Shown: positions 17,218 through 27,600 of the stretch, in pieces
How the letters are laid out: the number at the start of each line of letters is the position of its first letter
How positions within the stretch are numbered: the stretch's first letter is position 1
The notes under the pieces: model-generated
Database searches by the model: none
What the model was told of the DNA's origin: nothing
What the model saw: only the letters and a program-made list of their open reading frames with translations
Origin: Burkholderia sp. OK233
GTDB taxonomy: Bacteria > Pseudomonadota > Gammaproteobacteria > Burkholderiales > Burkholderiaceae
Reading direction: 5' to 3'
DNA: 64,000 bases
Assembly (NCBI RefSeq): GCF_900230185.1
Contig: NZ_OCSR01000001.1
Span: 4,030,001-4,094,000, forward strand
Program-made: the position numbers and the translations under genes

Positions 17218-18096
17218 TCACTTCCCCACCTTAAGATACTCAACAAACCGATCCGCGACAGGCTCCGAGTCGCCGGCCCTCCGTAATAGCAAAACCTGAG
17301 ACAGCAGCGTCTCCCCCTGCAAGGGCAAAAAGCAAACCTTTGGATCCTGCACCTGCCGCAAGGTAAAAGGCACCAACGCCACTCCCATCCCAAACCCGAC
17401 CATCGTCACAACGGTCTGCCACAACCGCGCCTCATGGCGAATCAACGGACTAAACCCGGCCCCCACGCACTGCGCAATGATCAGATCGTGATAATGCGGC
17501 GACACCGTGCGCGGAAACAGAATAAACGGCTCCTGCGCCAACGCTCGCAGATCGACCTTGCGCTTTCGCGCCAGCGGATGATCAACCGGTAAGCAACACA
17601 AAAACGGCTCGGAAAAAATCGGCGTCGAAACCACATCCGACGGAAAATTGCCCCAGTGCGCGCAGCCCATGTCGATCTGCATCCGCTGGATCGCATGCAC
17701 CTGTTCGCTGGTATTCATCTCCTTCAAAACGATTTCGACGCCCGGATAGTCAGCCTCGAAGCGGCTCACCGCCTGAGGCATACCGCGGTACAACATCGAA
17801 TTCACAAAGCCGATCCGTAAGCGGCCGGCCAGCCCGTGCGCCGATCGAACCGTGATGCGTTCGGCCTCAGCCGCCTGCAGCAGCAAGCGGCGCGCTTCGC
17901 CAAGCAGCACCTGCCCCGCGTTCGTCAGCGCGACCGTCTTGTTGGTGCGCGCGAGCAATTGCACCCCTAGCTGTTCCTCGAACTTGCGGATGTCGAAACT
18001 GAGCGCCGGTTGCGAAATGAACAGCCGCTTGGCCGCGCGGCCGAAATGCAATTCCTCGGCGACCGCCACGAAATAGCGCAATTGCTTCAGGTCCAC
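17218..18096 (-). CDS. LysR family transcriptional regulator
   Basis: A 292-aa regulator starting at a GTG (18096) with CGGAGA upstream. Its HTH contains MDLKQLRYFVAVAEELHFGRAAKRL and LSFDIRKFEEQLGVQLLARTNKTVALTNAG; the effector domain follows. It is divergent from the AidB-type acyl-CoA dehydrogenase at 18206 and so probably controls the dehydrogenase, CoA-transferase and MHS-transporter operon. The gap contains the palindrome TTATCGATAA (18114-18123). Confidence 0.9.
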   Translation of the reverse strand: MDLKQLRYFVAVAEELHFGRAAKRLFISQPALSFDIRKFEEQLGVQLLARTNKTVALTNAGQVLLGEARRLLLQAAEAERITVRSAHGLAGRLRIGFVNSMLYRGMPQAVSRFEADYPGVEIVLKEMNTSEQVHAIQRMQIDMGCAHWGNFPSDVVSTPIFSEPFLCCLPVDHPLARKRKVDLRALAQEPFILFPRTVSPHYHDLIIAQCVGAGFSPLIRHEARLWQTVVTMVGFGMGVALVPFTLRQVQDPKVCFLPLQGETLLSQVLLLRRAGDSEPVADRFVEYLKVGK

Positions 18097-18113
18097 GGCA
18101 GTCTCCGGTTCTT

Positions 18114-18123
18114 TTATCGATAA
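18114..18123. promoter_or_regulatory. Palindrome in LysR divergent promoter
   Basis: TTATCGATAA, a 10-bp perfect palindrome between the divergent LysR and acyl-CoA dehydrogenase starts. A related GATTATCGAAG lies about 40 bp further right. Position and symmetry fit a LysR operator, but no binding data exist. Confidence 0.35.
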
Positions 18124-18205
18124 GCTGCGTCTATCGTACCGGATATAAGTTGTATTAGACGATTATCGAAGTCGCTTCTATGCTCCTTCCACAAAGGAGA
18201 CAAGC

Positions 18206-19972
18206 ATGAGCGAAATCACCGCGCAGCCGGCACACGGCTCGTCCAATATTCCCGACAGCCGCGGCATCAACTTCTTCAGCAGCGACCCCGACTTCGCCCG
18301 TCTGCTCAAACTGCATCTCGGCGACGCGCTGTATCAGGAACTCGAAAGCCAACTCGTTTCGCTCGGCCAGCGGGCGTCCGACGAACTCGACGTCTGGGCG
18401 CTGTCCGCCGACAAGAATCCGCCGCAATTACGGCATCGCACGCGGCGCGGCGAAGCGCTGCAAAGCATCGACAAGCATCCCGATTACGTCGCGCTCGAAC
18501 GCGTGGCCTACGCGGAATTGGGGCTGGCGTCGATGAGCCACGACACCCGCGAAGGCAAAAAGGCACCGCCGCCGCTGGTCAAATACGCACTGACCTTCCT
18601 GTTCGTGCAGGCGGAATTCGGCCTGTGTTGTCCCGTCAGCATGACCGATTCGCTCACGCGTACGCTGCGCAAATTCGGCGCACCCGAACTGGTCGCACGC
18701 TTTCTGCCGATGCTGGCATCGCGCGATTTCGACACGCTTTTTCAGGGCGCGATGTTCATGACCGAACAGGCGGCGGGGTCGGATGTTGCCCGTATCGCGA
18801 CGCGTGCCGCGCTCGAAACCGGCGTGAACGGTGAAGAGGCGTGGCGTCTGTATGGCGACAAATGGTTCTGCTCGAACGCCGACGCCGATCTCGCGATGGT
18901 GCTCGCGCACGTGGACAACGCACCTGCCGGCATCAACGGACTTGGGCTGTTCCTGCTGCCGAAGACCTTGGCTGAAGGCTCGCGCAACAGCTATCGGATC
19001 GTGCGTCTGAAGGACAAGCTCGGCAGCCGGTCGATGGCGAGCGGCGAGATCGTGCTGGAAGGAGCCGTGGCGTATCTGGTCGGCGAAGTGGGACGCGGCT
19101 TCCACCAGATGGCCGACATGATCAACATGTCGCGTCTGTCGAACGGCGTGCGTGCGGCGGGCTTGATGCGCCGCGCGCTGACCGAGGCGCTGCATATCGC
19201 GCGCAATCGCGAAGCGTTCGGCCGCAAGCTGATCGATTTGCCGCTGATGCAGCGGCAATTGCTCAAGATGATGCTGCCTGCGGAGCAGGCTCGTTCGATG
19301 TTCATGCAGATTGCCCTGCTGCTGGAAAAGGCCGACGCGGGCGATCGGCAGGCGGCGAAATGCGTCCGCATTCTCACGCCGCTGATCAAATTCCGCGCGT
19401 GCCGCGATGCTCGCCGCGTGACCGGCGACGCGATGGAAGTGCGCGGCGGCACCGGCTACATCGAAGAGTGGAGCGACGCGCGTCTCGTGCGCGACGCGCA
19501 TCTCGGCTCGATCTGGGAGGGCACTAGCAACATCGTCGCGCTCGACATCGCGCGTGCGGCGAAACGGGATGGCGCGCTCGAACCGCTGCGCACGTATCTA
19601 CAGGATATGCTCGATGCGGCAGGATTGCCCGCCGCGAGTCTCAAGGTGCTTCGTTCTACTTTGACGCGCGCTTGCGACGCCCTTGCGAACGTCGCCGAGT
19701 GCGGCCGCGATGAATCGGTCCGGCAGGCGGGTACGGCCTTGTATCACGCAAGCACAGCCGTACTCATGGCCTGCGAAGGCGTACGCCTCGCGCCGGATGT
19801 CCGGCGTCTTGCGCTCAGTCATCTGGTGTTGCGGCACAAGCTGCTGCCGTTCGATCCGCTCGACGTGCAGACGTCTGCCGATGAAAGCGACATTATTGAC
19901 GCGCTGGTCAATACCCAAAGCGTGACGCTCGACCAGGCATTGCAACTGCTGCCGGCAGGGAGCGAGCAATGA
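18206..19972 (+). CDS. AidB-type acyl-CoA dehydrogenase
   Basis: A 588-aa flavoprotein. The central part matches the AidB/isovaleryl-CoA dehydrogenase pattern: MTEQAAGSDVARI, GDKWFCSNADADL, LKDKLGSRSMASGEI, AMEVRGGTGYIEEW and SIWEGTSNIVALD, with a C-terminal helical extension. Family members oxidise acyl-CoAs with FAD; AidB itself binds DNA in E. coli. Here the tight coupling with a CoA transferase (ATGA overlap) and an MHS transporter points to catabolism of an imported carboxylic acid as its CoA thioester, rather than alkylation defence. A strong AAAGGAGA site precedes the ATG. Confidence 0.85.
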   Translation: MSEITAQPAHGSSNIPDSRGINFFSSDPDFARLLKLHLGDALYQELESQLVSLGQRASDELDVWALSADKNPPQLRHRTRRGEALQSIDKHPDYVALERVAYAELGLASMSHDTREGKKAPPPLVKYALTFLFVQAEFGLCCPVSMTDSLTRTLRKFGAPELVARFLPMLASRDFDTLFQGAMFMTEQAAGSDVARIATRAALETGVNGEEAWRLYGDKWFCSNADADLAMVLAHVDNAPAGINGLGLFLLPKTLAEGSRNSYRIVRLKDKLGSRSMASGEIVLEGAVAYLVGEVGRGFHQMADMINMSRLSNGVRAAGLMRRALTEALHIARNREAFGRKLIDLPLMQRQLLKMMLPAEQARSMFMQIALLLEKADAGDRQAAKCVRILTPLIKFRACRDARRVTGDAMEVRGGTGYIEEWSDARLVRDAHLGSIWEGTSNIVALDIARAAKRDGALEPLRTYLQDMLDAAGLPAASLKVLRSTLTRACDALANVAECGRDESVRQAGTALYHASTAVLMACEGVRLAPDVRRLALSHLVLRHKLLPFDPLDVQTSADESDIIDALVNTQSVTLDQALQLLPAGSEQ

Positions 19973-21180
19973 CCGAAAATGCAAACAACGTCAGGCAAGC
20001 AACGCAAGGCGCGCTGCAAGGCATCAAGGTCATCGACCTCAGCCGCGTGCTCGGTGGCCCTTACTGCACGCAAGCGCTGGCTGACCACGGTGCTCAGGTC
20101 ATCAAACTGGAGCCCCCCGGCGGCGACGAAACGCGCGGCTGGGGGCCGCCGTTTTACGGTGACACCGCGTGGTACTTCGCCGGCGTGAACCGCAACAAGC
20201 AGGGCATCGCGGTCGATCTGTCGCGCGACGAAGGCCGCGACATTCTGTGGAAGCTCCTCGAAGACGCCGACGTCCTGGTCGAAAACTTCAAGCCCGGCAC
20301 GCTCGCGCGTTGGGGCATGGACTACGAGCGCGATTTGCGCGAGCGTTTCCCGAAGCTGATTCATTGCGCGGTATCGGGCTTCGGTCCCGACGGCCCGCTA
20401 GGCGGCTTGCCGGGCTACGACGCCGCGATTCAGGCGATGACCGGCCTGATGAGCGTGAACGGCGAACGCGACGGACCAGCGACGCGCGTCGGCTTGCCGG
20501 TCGTCGACATGGTCACCGGTTTGAACGCGCTGGCCGGCATTCTGCTGGCGCTCGCTGAGCGCACAAAAAGCGGGCATGGCCAATCGATCGATATCGCGCT
20601 GTACGACTGCGGCGTGTCGCTCCTGCACCCGCATCTACCAAACTATTTCGGCTCGGGCCGCACGCCTCAGCGTAGTGGCAACGCACATCCGAACATCACG
20701 CCGTACGATAGCTATCGGACCGCGACTGCACCAATCTTTCTCGCTGTCGGCAATGACCGGCAGTTCGCGCGGCTGTGCGCGCATCTCGGCGCGCCGGAAC
20801 TCGCGGACGATCCCCGCTACGTGGATAACCGCGGCCGCTGCGCACATCGTGAGCCGTTAAAGGCCGCGCTCGAAAATTTGCTCGCATCGCACGACTGCGA
20901 GCCGCTCGCTCACGCATTGATCAATGCCGGCGTGCCGTGCGGGCCGGTGCAAACCGTCGACATCGTCGCACGCCATCCGCATACGCTGCATCGCGGCATG
21001 GTGATCGAGATGGGCGAGTATCGCGGCACGGCGTCGCCGATCAAGCTGTCGCGCACACCGGCCACGTATCGTAGTGCGCCGCCGACGCTCGGCGGCGACA
21101 CACGTGAAGTACTCGACGCACTCGGCATCGACACGGCAACCCAGCAGCGTTTGCTTGAAGCGGGCGTACTCAAAGCCTGA
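19969..21180 (+). CDS. CaiB/BaiF family (class III) CoA transferase
   Basis: A 403-aa enzyme that moves CoA between carboxylic acids. Features include GIKVIDLSRVLGGPYCTQALADHGAQVIKLEPPGGDETRGWGPP-type N-terminal block (split across residues 15-60), NRNKQGIAVDL, VENFKPG and the catalytic-Asp region in GYDAAIQAMTGLMS. It overlaps the upstream dehydrogenase by 4 bp (ATGA), indicating translational coupling. Likely role: activation of the substrate imported by the downstream MHS transporter before dehydrogenation. Confidence 0.92.
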   Translation: MTENANNVRQATQGALQGIKVIDLSRVLGGPYCTQALADHGAQVIKLEPPGGDETRGWGPPFYGDTAWYFAGVNRNKQGIAVDLSRDEGRDILWKLLEDADVLVENFKPGTLARWGMDYERDLRERFPKLIHCAVSGFGPDGPLGGLPGYDAAIQAMTGLMSVNGERDGPATRVGLPVVDMVTGLNALAGILLALAERTKSGHGQSIDIALYDCGVSLLHPHLPNYFGSGRTPQRSGNAHPNITPYDSYRTATAPIFLAVGNDRQFARLCAHLGAPELADDPRYVDNRGRCAHREPLKAALENLLASHDCEPLAHALINAGVPCGPVQTVDIVARHPHTLHRGMVIEMGEYRGTASPIKLSRTPATYRSAPPTLGGDTREVLDALGIDTATQQRLLEAGVLKA

Positions 21181-21255
21181 CCGCAGCAAGCAGTTTTCCG
21201 GCGACGGCACGCAGAAGCCGCGCCATCCAGAAGAACGACCTTGGAGACGAAACAC

Positions 21256-22569
21256 ATGAATCACGAGCCAGACGACCTCGCCGCAGGCCGGCAACCCACC
21301 CGTGCCGCAGCAGCCGCATTTGTAGGCACCACGATCGAGTGGTACGACTTTTATATCTACGCCACCGCATCCGCGCTGATTTTCGGCAAGCTGTTTTTTC
21401 CTGGCAGCGACCCGTTCTTCGCTACGCTGGCTTCGTTCGGCACCTTCGCGGTCGGATTTTTCGCGCGACCGTTCGGTGGCCTCGTGTTCGGCCATCTTGG
21501 CGACCGCATCGGCCGCAAGAAGGCGCTCGTCGCGACGCTGGCGATCATGGGCGTCGGCACGGTCGGCATCGGTTTCCTCCCAACTTATGCGAGCGCCGGC
21601 ATATGGGCGCCTGTGTTGCTAGTGCTGCTGCGCGTCGCGCAAGGCATCGCGATCGGCGGCGAGTGGGGCGGCGCGGTACTGATGGCAAGCGAACATGCGC
21701 CACAGGGTAGGCGTACTTTCTTCGCCTCGTTTGCGCAGCTCGGCAGTCCGGCGGGATTGATCCTGTCGCTGCTCGCGTTTCGCGCGGTGGCGTCGATGGA
21801 GAAGGAAGCGTTTCTCAGCTGGGGATGGCGTCTGCCGTTTCTCGCCAGCGCGGTGTTGCTGGTGGTGGGTTTGCTGATCCGCGCGGGGGTCGACGAATCG
21901 CCCGAATTCAAGGCGCTGAAAGCGCAACGGCGCGTGGCGTCGTTGCCGGTCGCCGAGGTTGTACGCGACGCGTGGCGCACGGTGTTGTTATGTCTCGGTG
22001 CGAACGTGATCGGCGTTGCTGGTGCCTGGTTCGTCAATACGTTCATGCTGAATTACACGACGCAGACGCTTGGACTCGATCGTTCGCTGATTCTGGATTG
22101 CCTGTTCGTGGTGGCGTTCATTCAGTTGTTCACGCAACTGGGTTCCGGATGGTTTGCGCAACGGATCGGTACCGGAAGGTTTTTGAAGGGCGCAGCGGCG
22201 TTGGCAATGCTTTCGCCTTATCCGATGTTCGCGCTGGTATCGACCGGGCAGCCGGTGGCGATTGTGTTCGGCATCGCGCTGGCGGTGATGTGCATGTCGA
22301 GTTCTTATGCGGTGATGGCCGGATTTATGTCGACTGCATTCCCGGTGAGAGTCCGGTACTCCGCTATTTCTTTGTCCTATCAGGTGTGCGCCGCATTGGC
22401 CGGCGGGTTGACGCCGTTGATCGGGACGTTGCTCGCGCATCGGTATCCGGGCGCCTGGTGGCCGTTGGCCGTGTTTTATAGCTGCCTCGCTGGGGTTTCG
22501 CTGATTTGCATCGGCACGTTGGAGCGCCGTAAGCGAGGCGCGGCGAGAGGGGTTGTCGAAGTGGCCTAG
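21256..22569 (+). CDS. MHS family MFS transporter
   Basis: A 437-aa, twelve-helix proton symporter of the metabolite:H+ symporter family. FVGTTIEWYDFYIYATASAL at the start of helix 1, GHLGDRIGRKKAL in the 2-3 loop and RVAQGIAIGGEWGGAVLM in helix 4-5 are diagnostic. Substrates of relatives are dicarboxylates, alpha-ketoglutarate, shikimate or betaines. The ATG at 21256 follows GGAGA; an in-frame TTG at 21241 was rejected. It is the third gene of the dehydrogenase-CoA transferase operon, presumably the uptake component. Confidence 0.9.
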   Translation: MNHEPDDLAAGRQPTRAAAAAFVGTTIEWYDFYIYATASALIFGKLFFPGSDPFFATLASFGTFAVGFFARPFGGLVFGHLGDRIGRKKALVATLAIMGVGTVGIGFLPTYASAGIWAPVLLVLLRVAQGIAIGGEWGGAVLMASEHAPQGRRTFFASFAQLGSPAGLILSLLAFRAVASMEKEAFLSWGWRLPFLASAVLLVVGLLIRAGVDESPEFKALKAQRRVASLPVAEVVRDAWRTVLLCLGANVIGVAGAWFVNTFMLNYTTQTLGLDRSLILDCLFVVAFIQLFTQLGSGWFAQRIGTGRFLKGAAALAMLSPYPMFALVSTGQPVAIVFGIALAVMCMSSSYAVMAGFMSTAFPVRVRYSAISLSYQVCAALAGGLTPLIGTLLAHRYPGAWWPLAVFYSCLAGVSLICIGTLERRKRGAARGVVEVA

Positions 22570-22796
22570 GCTCAGGTGCGTCGCCGTGTGACGCCTGTTT
22601 GTCTGTTTGTCCGTGTGCCCCGAATAAGGGCAGCGCCAATCGATCCATTACAAAACGCGGACAGGTGTCGCCCCAGGAAAACATTCAGTAAGTGCTCAGC
22701 CAGGCATAAACCCGCTATTTCGTGATTAACAACATCCTGAATCCCCGAAAGCATCCTAATATCAAGGCGAACTGAAAAACGACAGGGAAAGCCATC

Positions 22797-24308
22797 ATGT
22801 ATCGTCATCGTTCGCTGGGTGTGGTGACGGGCGCGTCGCCGCTCGCAGGCGTCGACGTATTGAGCAGGATGACCGCGGCCTGGCGCCGGCCCGGCGCGGC
22901 CAAACCGTTCGACTTCGTCCTCGAGCAGCAAGCGTGGCAAGGACCGGCAACACTAGGCGCCGCGAGCGCGTCATTCAAGATCCACGTGTTCGACACGATT
23001 CGCACCTTCGAGAAACGCGGTGTCGACGCGATCGTCTTGCCGTGCTTCCTCAGTCACACCTTCATCGACGAACTCTCGGCGAACGTGGCGCTGCCGATCG
23101 CCAACATCATGGTTGCGCTCTCGGCGCACGTGCGGCAGGCTTTTCCGTCGGTTCGCCGTATCGGCGTGCTGACTTCCGGAACGATCCGCCGCCACGGCCT
23201 TTTCGAACGCTATTTCGACAATGCGCGGTTCGACGTGCTGCATCCGCGTGACGAAGCGGGCGTCGATTGCGTAACGAACGCCGTGTACGGCGACGAGGGC
23301 ATCAAATGCGGGCATCTGTACGGCCGGCCAGTTGAGTTGCTGCGCGCCGCTTGCGCGGACCTCATTGCGCAAGGTGCCGAGATCATTATTCCCGGGCTCG
23401 CCGAAATCCCCTTGGTGGCGCGCGCACTCGGCACGCTGGAAGTGCCGTTTGTCGATACCAATCTCGTCTACGCGCGCTACGCCGCAGCGGCGCAATATTC
23501 GCAGTCAGAGCGGCGTTTCAAGGTGGGCGTGCTGGGCGGTGTCGGCCCGGCGGCGACTGTCGATTTCATGGCGAAACTGGTGCGCAACACGCCGGCCGCC
23601 TGCGATCAGGACCACATCAAGGTGATGGTCGAGCAGAATCCGCAGATTCCGGATCGCACTGAAGCGCTGCTCGGCAACGGCGACGATCCGACGCTCGCGC
23701 TCTACGCCGCCTGCAAGACGCTCGAAGAGGGCGGCGCCGATCTCATCGCGATTCCGTGCAATACAGCGCATGCGTTCGTGGAACGGATTCAGCCGGCGTT
23801 AACCATTCCGATCGTCAATATGCTGACCTGTATCGCCGATTATCTGCGTGAGGCTTTCCCGAGCCTGCATGAAGTCGGTGTGCTGGCCACCTCGGGCACG
23901 CTGGCGAGCCGGGTCTACGAGAAGGCGCTCGAAGCATGCGGCTTCGTACAGATCGCGCCCGCCGCGGCTGCTCAGGCGCGGCTCATGAACGCGGTTTACG
24001 GGCCAAGTGGCGCCAAGGCGGGCTACACGTCAGGCGAGTGCTGTGACGACCTCGCCGCTGCGGTGGATGATCTGGTCGCGCAAGGCGTGCAGGTCATCGT
24101 GCTGGGCTGCACGGAGTTGCCGCTGCTGCTGCGCGGTTCGACGTTAACGCGGCCGGACGGGTTGGTGGTGCGGCTTGTCGATCCGACCGAGGTGCTGGCA
24201 AAACGCTGCGTGGCTTACGCGTTGGGCGGAAGCGGCGTGGCGCAGACCGCTTCGGAACCGGCGGCGCCGGTGCTGGGCCGGTTTAACGTGGAAAGCGTCT
24301 TCGGCTAG
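22797..24308 (+). CDS. Two-domain aspartate/glutamate racemase family protein
   Basis: A 503-aa fusion of two Asp/Glu/hydantoin racemase domains. The C-terminal domain (about 245-480) has GVLGGVGPAATVDF and both catalytic cysteines: C321 in IPCNTAHAF and C438 in LGCTELPLL. The N-terminal domain (about 1-235) keeps C83 in LPCFLSHTF, but the second position is glycine (G200 in IIPGLAEIPL), so it probably cannot racemise by the two-base mechanism. It may be regulatory or catalyse a one-base reaction. The gene stands alone downstream of the MHS transporter, with AGGGAAAG before the ATG. Confidence 0.85.
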   Translation: MYRHRSLGVVTGASPLAGVDVLSRMTAAWRRPGAAKPFDFVLEQQAWQGPATLGAASASFKIHVFDTIRTFEKRGVDAIVLPCFLSHTFIDELSANVALPIANIMVALSAHVRQAFPSVRRIGVLTSGTIRRHGLFERYFDNARFDVLHPRDEAGVDCVTNAVYGDEGIKCGHLYGRPVELLRAACADLIAQGAEIIIPGLAEIPLVARALGTLEVPFVDTNLVYARYAAAAQYSQSERRFKVGVLGGVGPAATVDFMAKLVRNTPAACDQDHIKVMVEQNPQIPDRTEALLGNGDDPTLALYAACKTLEEGGADLIAIPCNTAHAFVERIQPALTIPIVNMLTCIADYLREAFPSLHEVGVLATSGTLASRVYEKALEACGFVQIAPAAAAQARLMNAVYGPSGAKAGYTSGECCDDLAAAVDDLVAQGVQVIVLGCTELPLLLRGSTLTRPDGLVVRLVDPTEVLAKRCVAYALGGSGVAQTASEPAAPVLGRFNVESVFG

Positions 24309-24668
24309 GGGCGGTCAGATCCGGCTGGTTCCAGCTTGCGCACGGCGCGGCCCCCACGTCGCGCTACGCAGGAAAACCTTGTATTTCCCTCTCTCCGCCG
24401 CCATTTCCTGACGGCTGCATGGTTCCCTCTGAAACGGCACATCGCTTGCTGGTCGGCTGATCGGCGCGCGTTCGGCGCCGCCATTCCCGGCCCGAGGCGC
24501 TGTGAGCGTGCAGCCGTGCCGCGTCATGGAAAACTGTATAAATATACAGTATAGTATCCCCCTGCAACCCGGCCTTTGGCGTGTCGTTCCGCCTGCCGGG
24601 TATCCCGAACTTGCGCGGTCGCGAGGCGTCCGTGAGAGGTGGTCCACTCATTCAGACGGTCGGAAAAA
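24309..24668. other. Regulatory region upstream of the giant uvrA gene
   Basis: About 360 bp with no gene. It contains the LexA box at 24534-24549. Short open frames on both strands here lack family resemblance. Confidence 0.6.
24534..24549. promoter_or_regulatory. LexA (SOS) box
   Basis: CTGTATAAATATACAG is a perfect CTGT-N8-ACAG dyad, with the AT-rich core of the proteobacterial SOS box. TATAGT immediately to its right could be a -10 element, so LexA bound here would block the promoter. It lies 120 bp upstream of the uvrA-type gene. Confidence 0.85.
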
Positions 24669-27600
24669 TTGGCATCTAACGGAATTATCCGCATTCGCGG
24701 CGCGCGCCAGCACAACCTGAAAAACGTCGATCTCGACGTACGAACCGGGGAAATGACGGTCGTCACCGGGCCGTCCGGTTCCGGCAAGTCGAGCCTCGTG
24801 TTCGACACGTTGTATGCGGAAGGGCAGCGGCGCTACGTCGAAACCTTCAGCGCCTACGCCCGGCAGTTTCTCGACCGTATGGACCGGCCGCAAGTCGACC
24901 GGGTCGACGGCGTACCGCCCGCTATCGCGATCGACCAGACCAACCCGGTGCGCAGTTCGCGCTCCACCGTCGGCACCATGACGGAGCTCAACGATCACCT
25001 GAAACTGCTCTACGCGCGCGCGGCCGAACTGTTCGATCGCAAGACCGCACAGCAGGTGCGCCACGACACGCCGGAAACGATCTACGCCGAGCTGCTCGAG
25101 CGCACTGCGGAGCATGATCCGCGGCTGGTCGTCACGTTCCCGGTCGAGTTGCCGGAGACAGCGTCCGAGCAGGAAGTGGAGCAATGGCTCTCCGCAAGCG
25201 GTTACACGCGTGTGCAGGCACAGCGCGAAGTCGATTCGCCCACCGGCAAGCGCAAGCTGCTCGACGTGGTGGCTGACCGCTTCCGTTTGACCTCGGTCGA
25301 CAAGCAACGGGTGGTCGAAGCGATCGAGGCATCGCTCAAGCGCGGCGGCGGCCGCGTCAATATTTATGTGCTGCCTGCAGCGCCAGAGGCACCGGAAGCC
25401 AAAGAAGCCGAGCCGCAAATCTGGCGCTTCTCCACCGGCCTGCACAGCCCGGAGAGCGACCTGCGCTATGCGGATCCGCAGCCGGCGCTGTTCTCGTTCA
25501 ACTCGGCTTACGGCGCGTGTGAAGTCTGCCGCGGTTTCGGCCGCGTGATCGGCGTCGACCTCGGTCTGGTGATTCCCGACGCACGCAAGACGCTGCGCGA
25601 CGGTGCGATCAAGCCGATGCAAACGCCGGCCTGGAAAGAATGCCAGGACGACCTGATGCGCTACGCGGCGAAAGCCGATATCCGCCGTGGCACGCCTTGG
25701 GGCGAGCTGACGGATGCCGAACGCGACTGGGTCATCAACGGCTCGCCAGACTGGAACGGCAAGTGGCAAAGCCATTGGTATGGCGTCAAACGCTTCTTCG
25801 AATATCTCGAATCGAAGGCGTACAAGATGCACATCCGCGTGCTGCTGTCGAAGTACCGCAGCTATACGCCGTGCGAGACCTGTGGCGGCGCGCGTCTGAA
25901 AACGGAATCGCTGTTGTGGCGTCTGGGCAGCAAACGGAATGCGGACGAGGTGCTGGCGCCCGAAAAGCGCTTCATGCCGCGTGGGGTCGAGTGGAAGCGT
26001 GGACAACTCGAAGCCTTGCCGGGTCTGACCGTGCACGATCTGATGCTGATGCCGATCGAGCGCATCCGGCGCTTCTTCGACGAGATCAGCCTGCCGAGCG
26101 CCCTGCTCGACGACGCACTCAAGCTGTTGCTCGCCGAAGTGCGCACGCGCCTCAAATATCTGTGCGACGTCGGCCTGGGGTATCTGACGCTCGATCGGCA
26201 AAGCCGCACGCTGTCGGGCGGCGAAGTGCAGCGGATCAACCTGACTACGGCGCTCGGCACGTCGCTGACCAAAACGCTGTTCGTGCTCGACGAGCCGAGC
26301 ATCGGCCTGCATCCGCGCGATCTGAACCGGATCGTCGAGGCGATGCATCGGCTGCGCGATGCGGGCAATACGCTGGTGGTGGTCGAACACGATCCCTCTG
26401 TGATGCTCGCGGCGGATCGTCTGATCGACATGGGTCCGGGGCCAGGCGAACGGGGCGGCTCGATCATTTACGACGGCGCGCCCGAGGCGATCCGCTCGTC
26501 CGGCACGCTGACCGGCGAGTACCTCGGTGGTCGTCGGCATGTGGCGGACGCGGCGCACTGGTCGCAACGTCCGGTAGATGACAGCACGCCTCGCATCGTG
26601 CTCGAAGGCGCGACCGAGCACAATCTGCGCGACGTCACTGTCGAGATTCCGCTGCAGCGACTTGTCTGTGTGACGGGTGTGTCGGGCTCCGGCAAGTCCA
26701 CCTTGCTGCAGGACGTTTTGTATCCGGCCATGGCGCGGCACTTCGGTCTCGCCACCGAATCGCCCGGCTCATTCAGGAGCCTGACCGGCGCCGACCAGGT
26801 CACCGACGTGGTATTTGTCGACCAGTCGCCGATCGGCAAGACCGCGCGCTCGAATCCGGCCAGCTACGTGGGGGCTTTCGACGAAATCCGCAAGCTCTTC
26901 GCCAAGGCGCCGCTCGCGCAGCAACGCGGTTACGGTCCCGGCATGTTCAGCTTCAACTCCGGCGACGGGCGCTGCCCGACCTGCGGCGGCTCGGGCTTCG
27001 AGCACATCGAAATGCAGTTCCTGAGCGACGTCTACCTGCGCTGCCCGGATTGCGATGGGCGTCGTTATCGCGCAGAACTGCTCGAAGTCAAAATCGAGCG
27101 CGGCGAGCCGTCGCGTGCTTTGAGTATTGCCGACGTGCTGGAGTTGACGGTGAGCGAGGCCACCGCCTACTTCGCAAAGGATGCCGAAGTATTGCGCGTG
27201 CTGCAGCCGATCGTCGACGTGGGCCTCGAATACGTGAAGCTCGGCCAGCCGGTGCCCACGTTATCCGGTGGTGAAGCGCAGCGGCTCAAGCTCGCCGGCT
27301 TCCTCGCGGAATCGGCACAGGCGCGCACCGCGCGTAGCGCGAAGCAGCCGGTCGCAAAACGCCTGTTCATGTTTGACGAGCCGACCACCGGCCTGCATTT
27401 CGACGACATCGCCAAGCTGATGCAGGCGTTCGGCAAGCTGCTGGCGAGCGGTCATTCGCTGATCGTGATCGAACACAATCTCGACGTGATCCGTGCGGCC
27501 GACTGGCTGATCGATCTCGGTCCCGAAGGCGGCGACGGCGGTGGCAGGGTGCTATGCGCGGGCACGCCGGAAGACGTCAAGCTTTGTCCGGAATCGCATA

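Noticed and set aside
24648..26741. 697-codon antisense open frame within the uvrA gene, and another at 27888-29405
   Set aside because: GC-rich genes create long antisense frames; the sense strand has full UvrA motifs and the antisense products resemble nothing.
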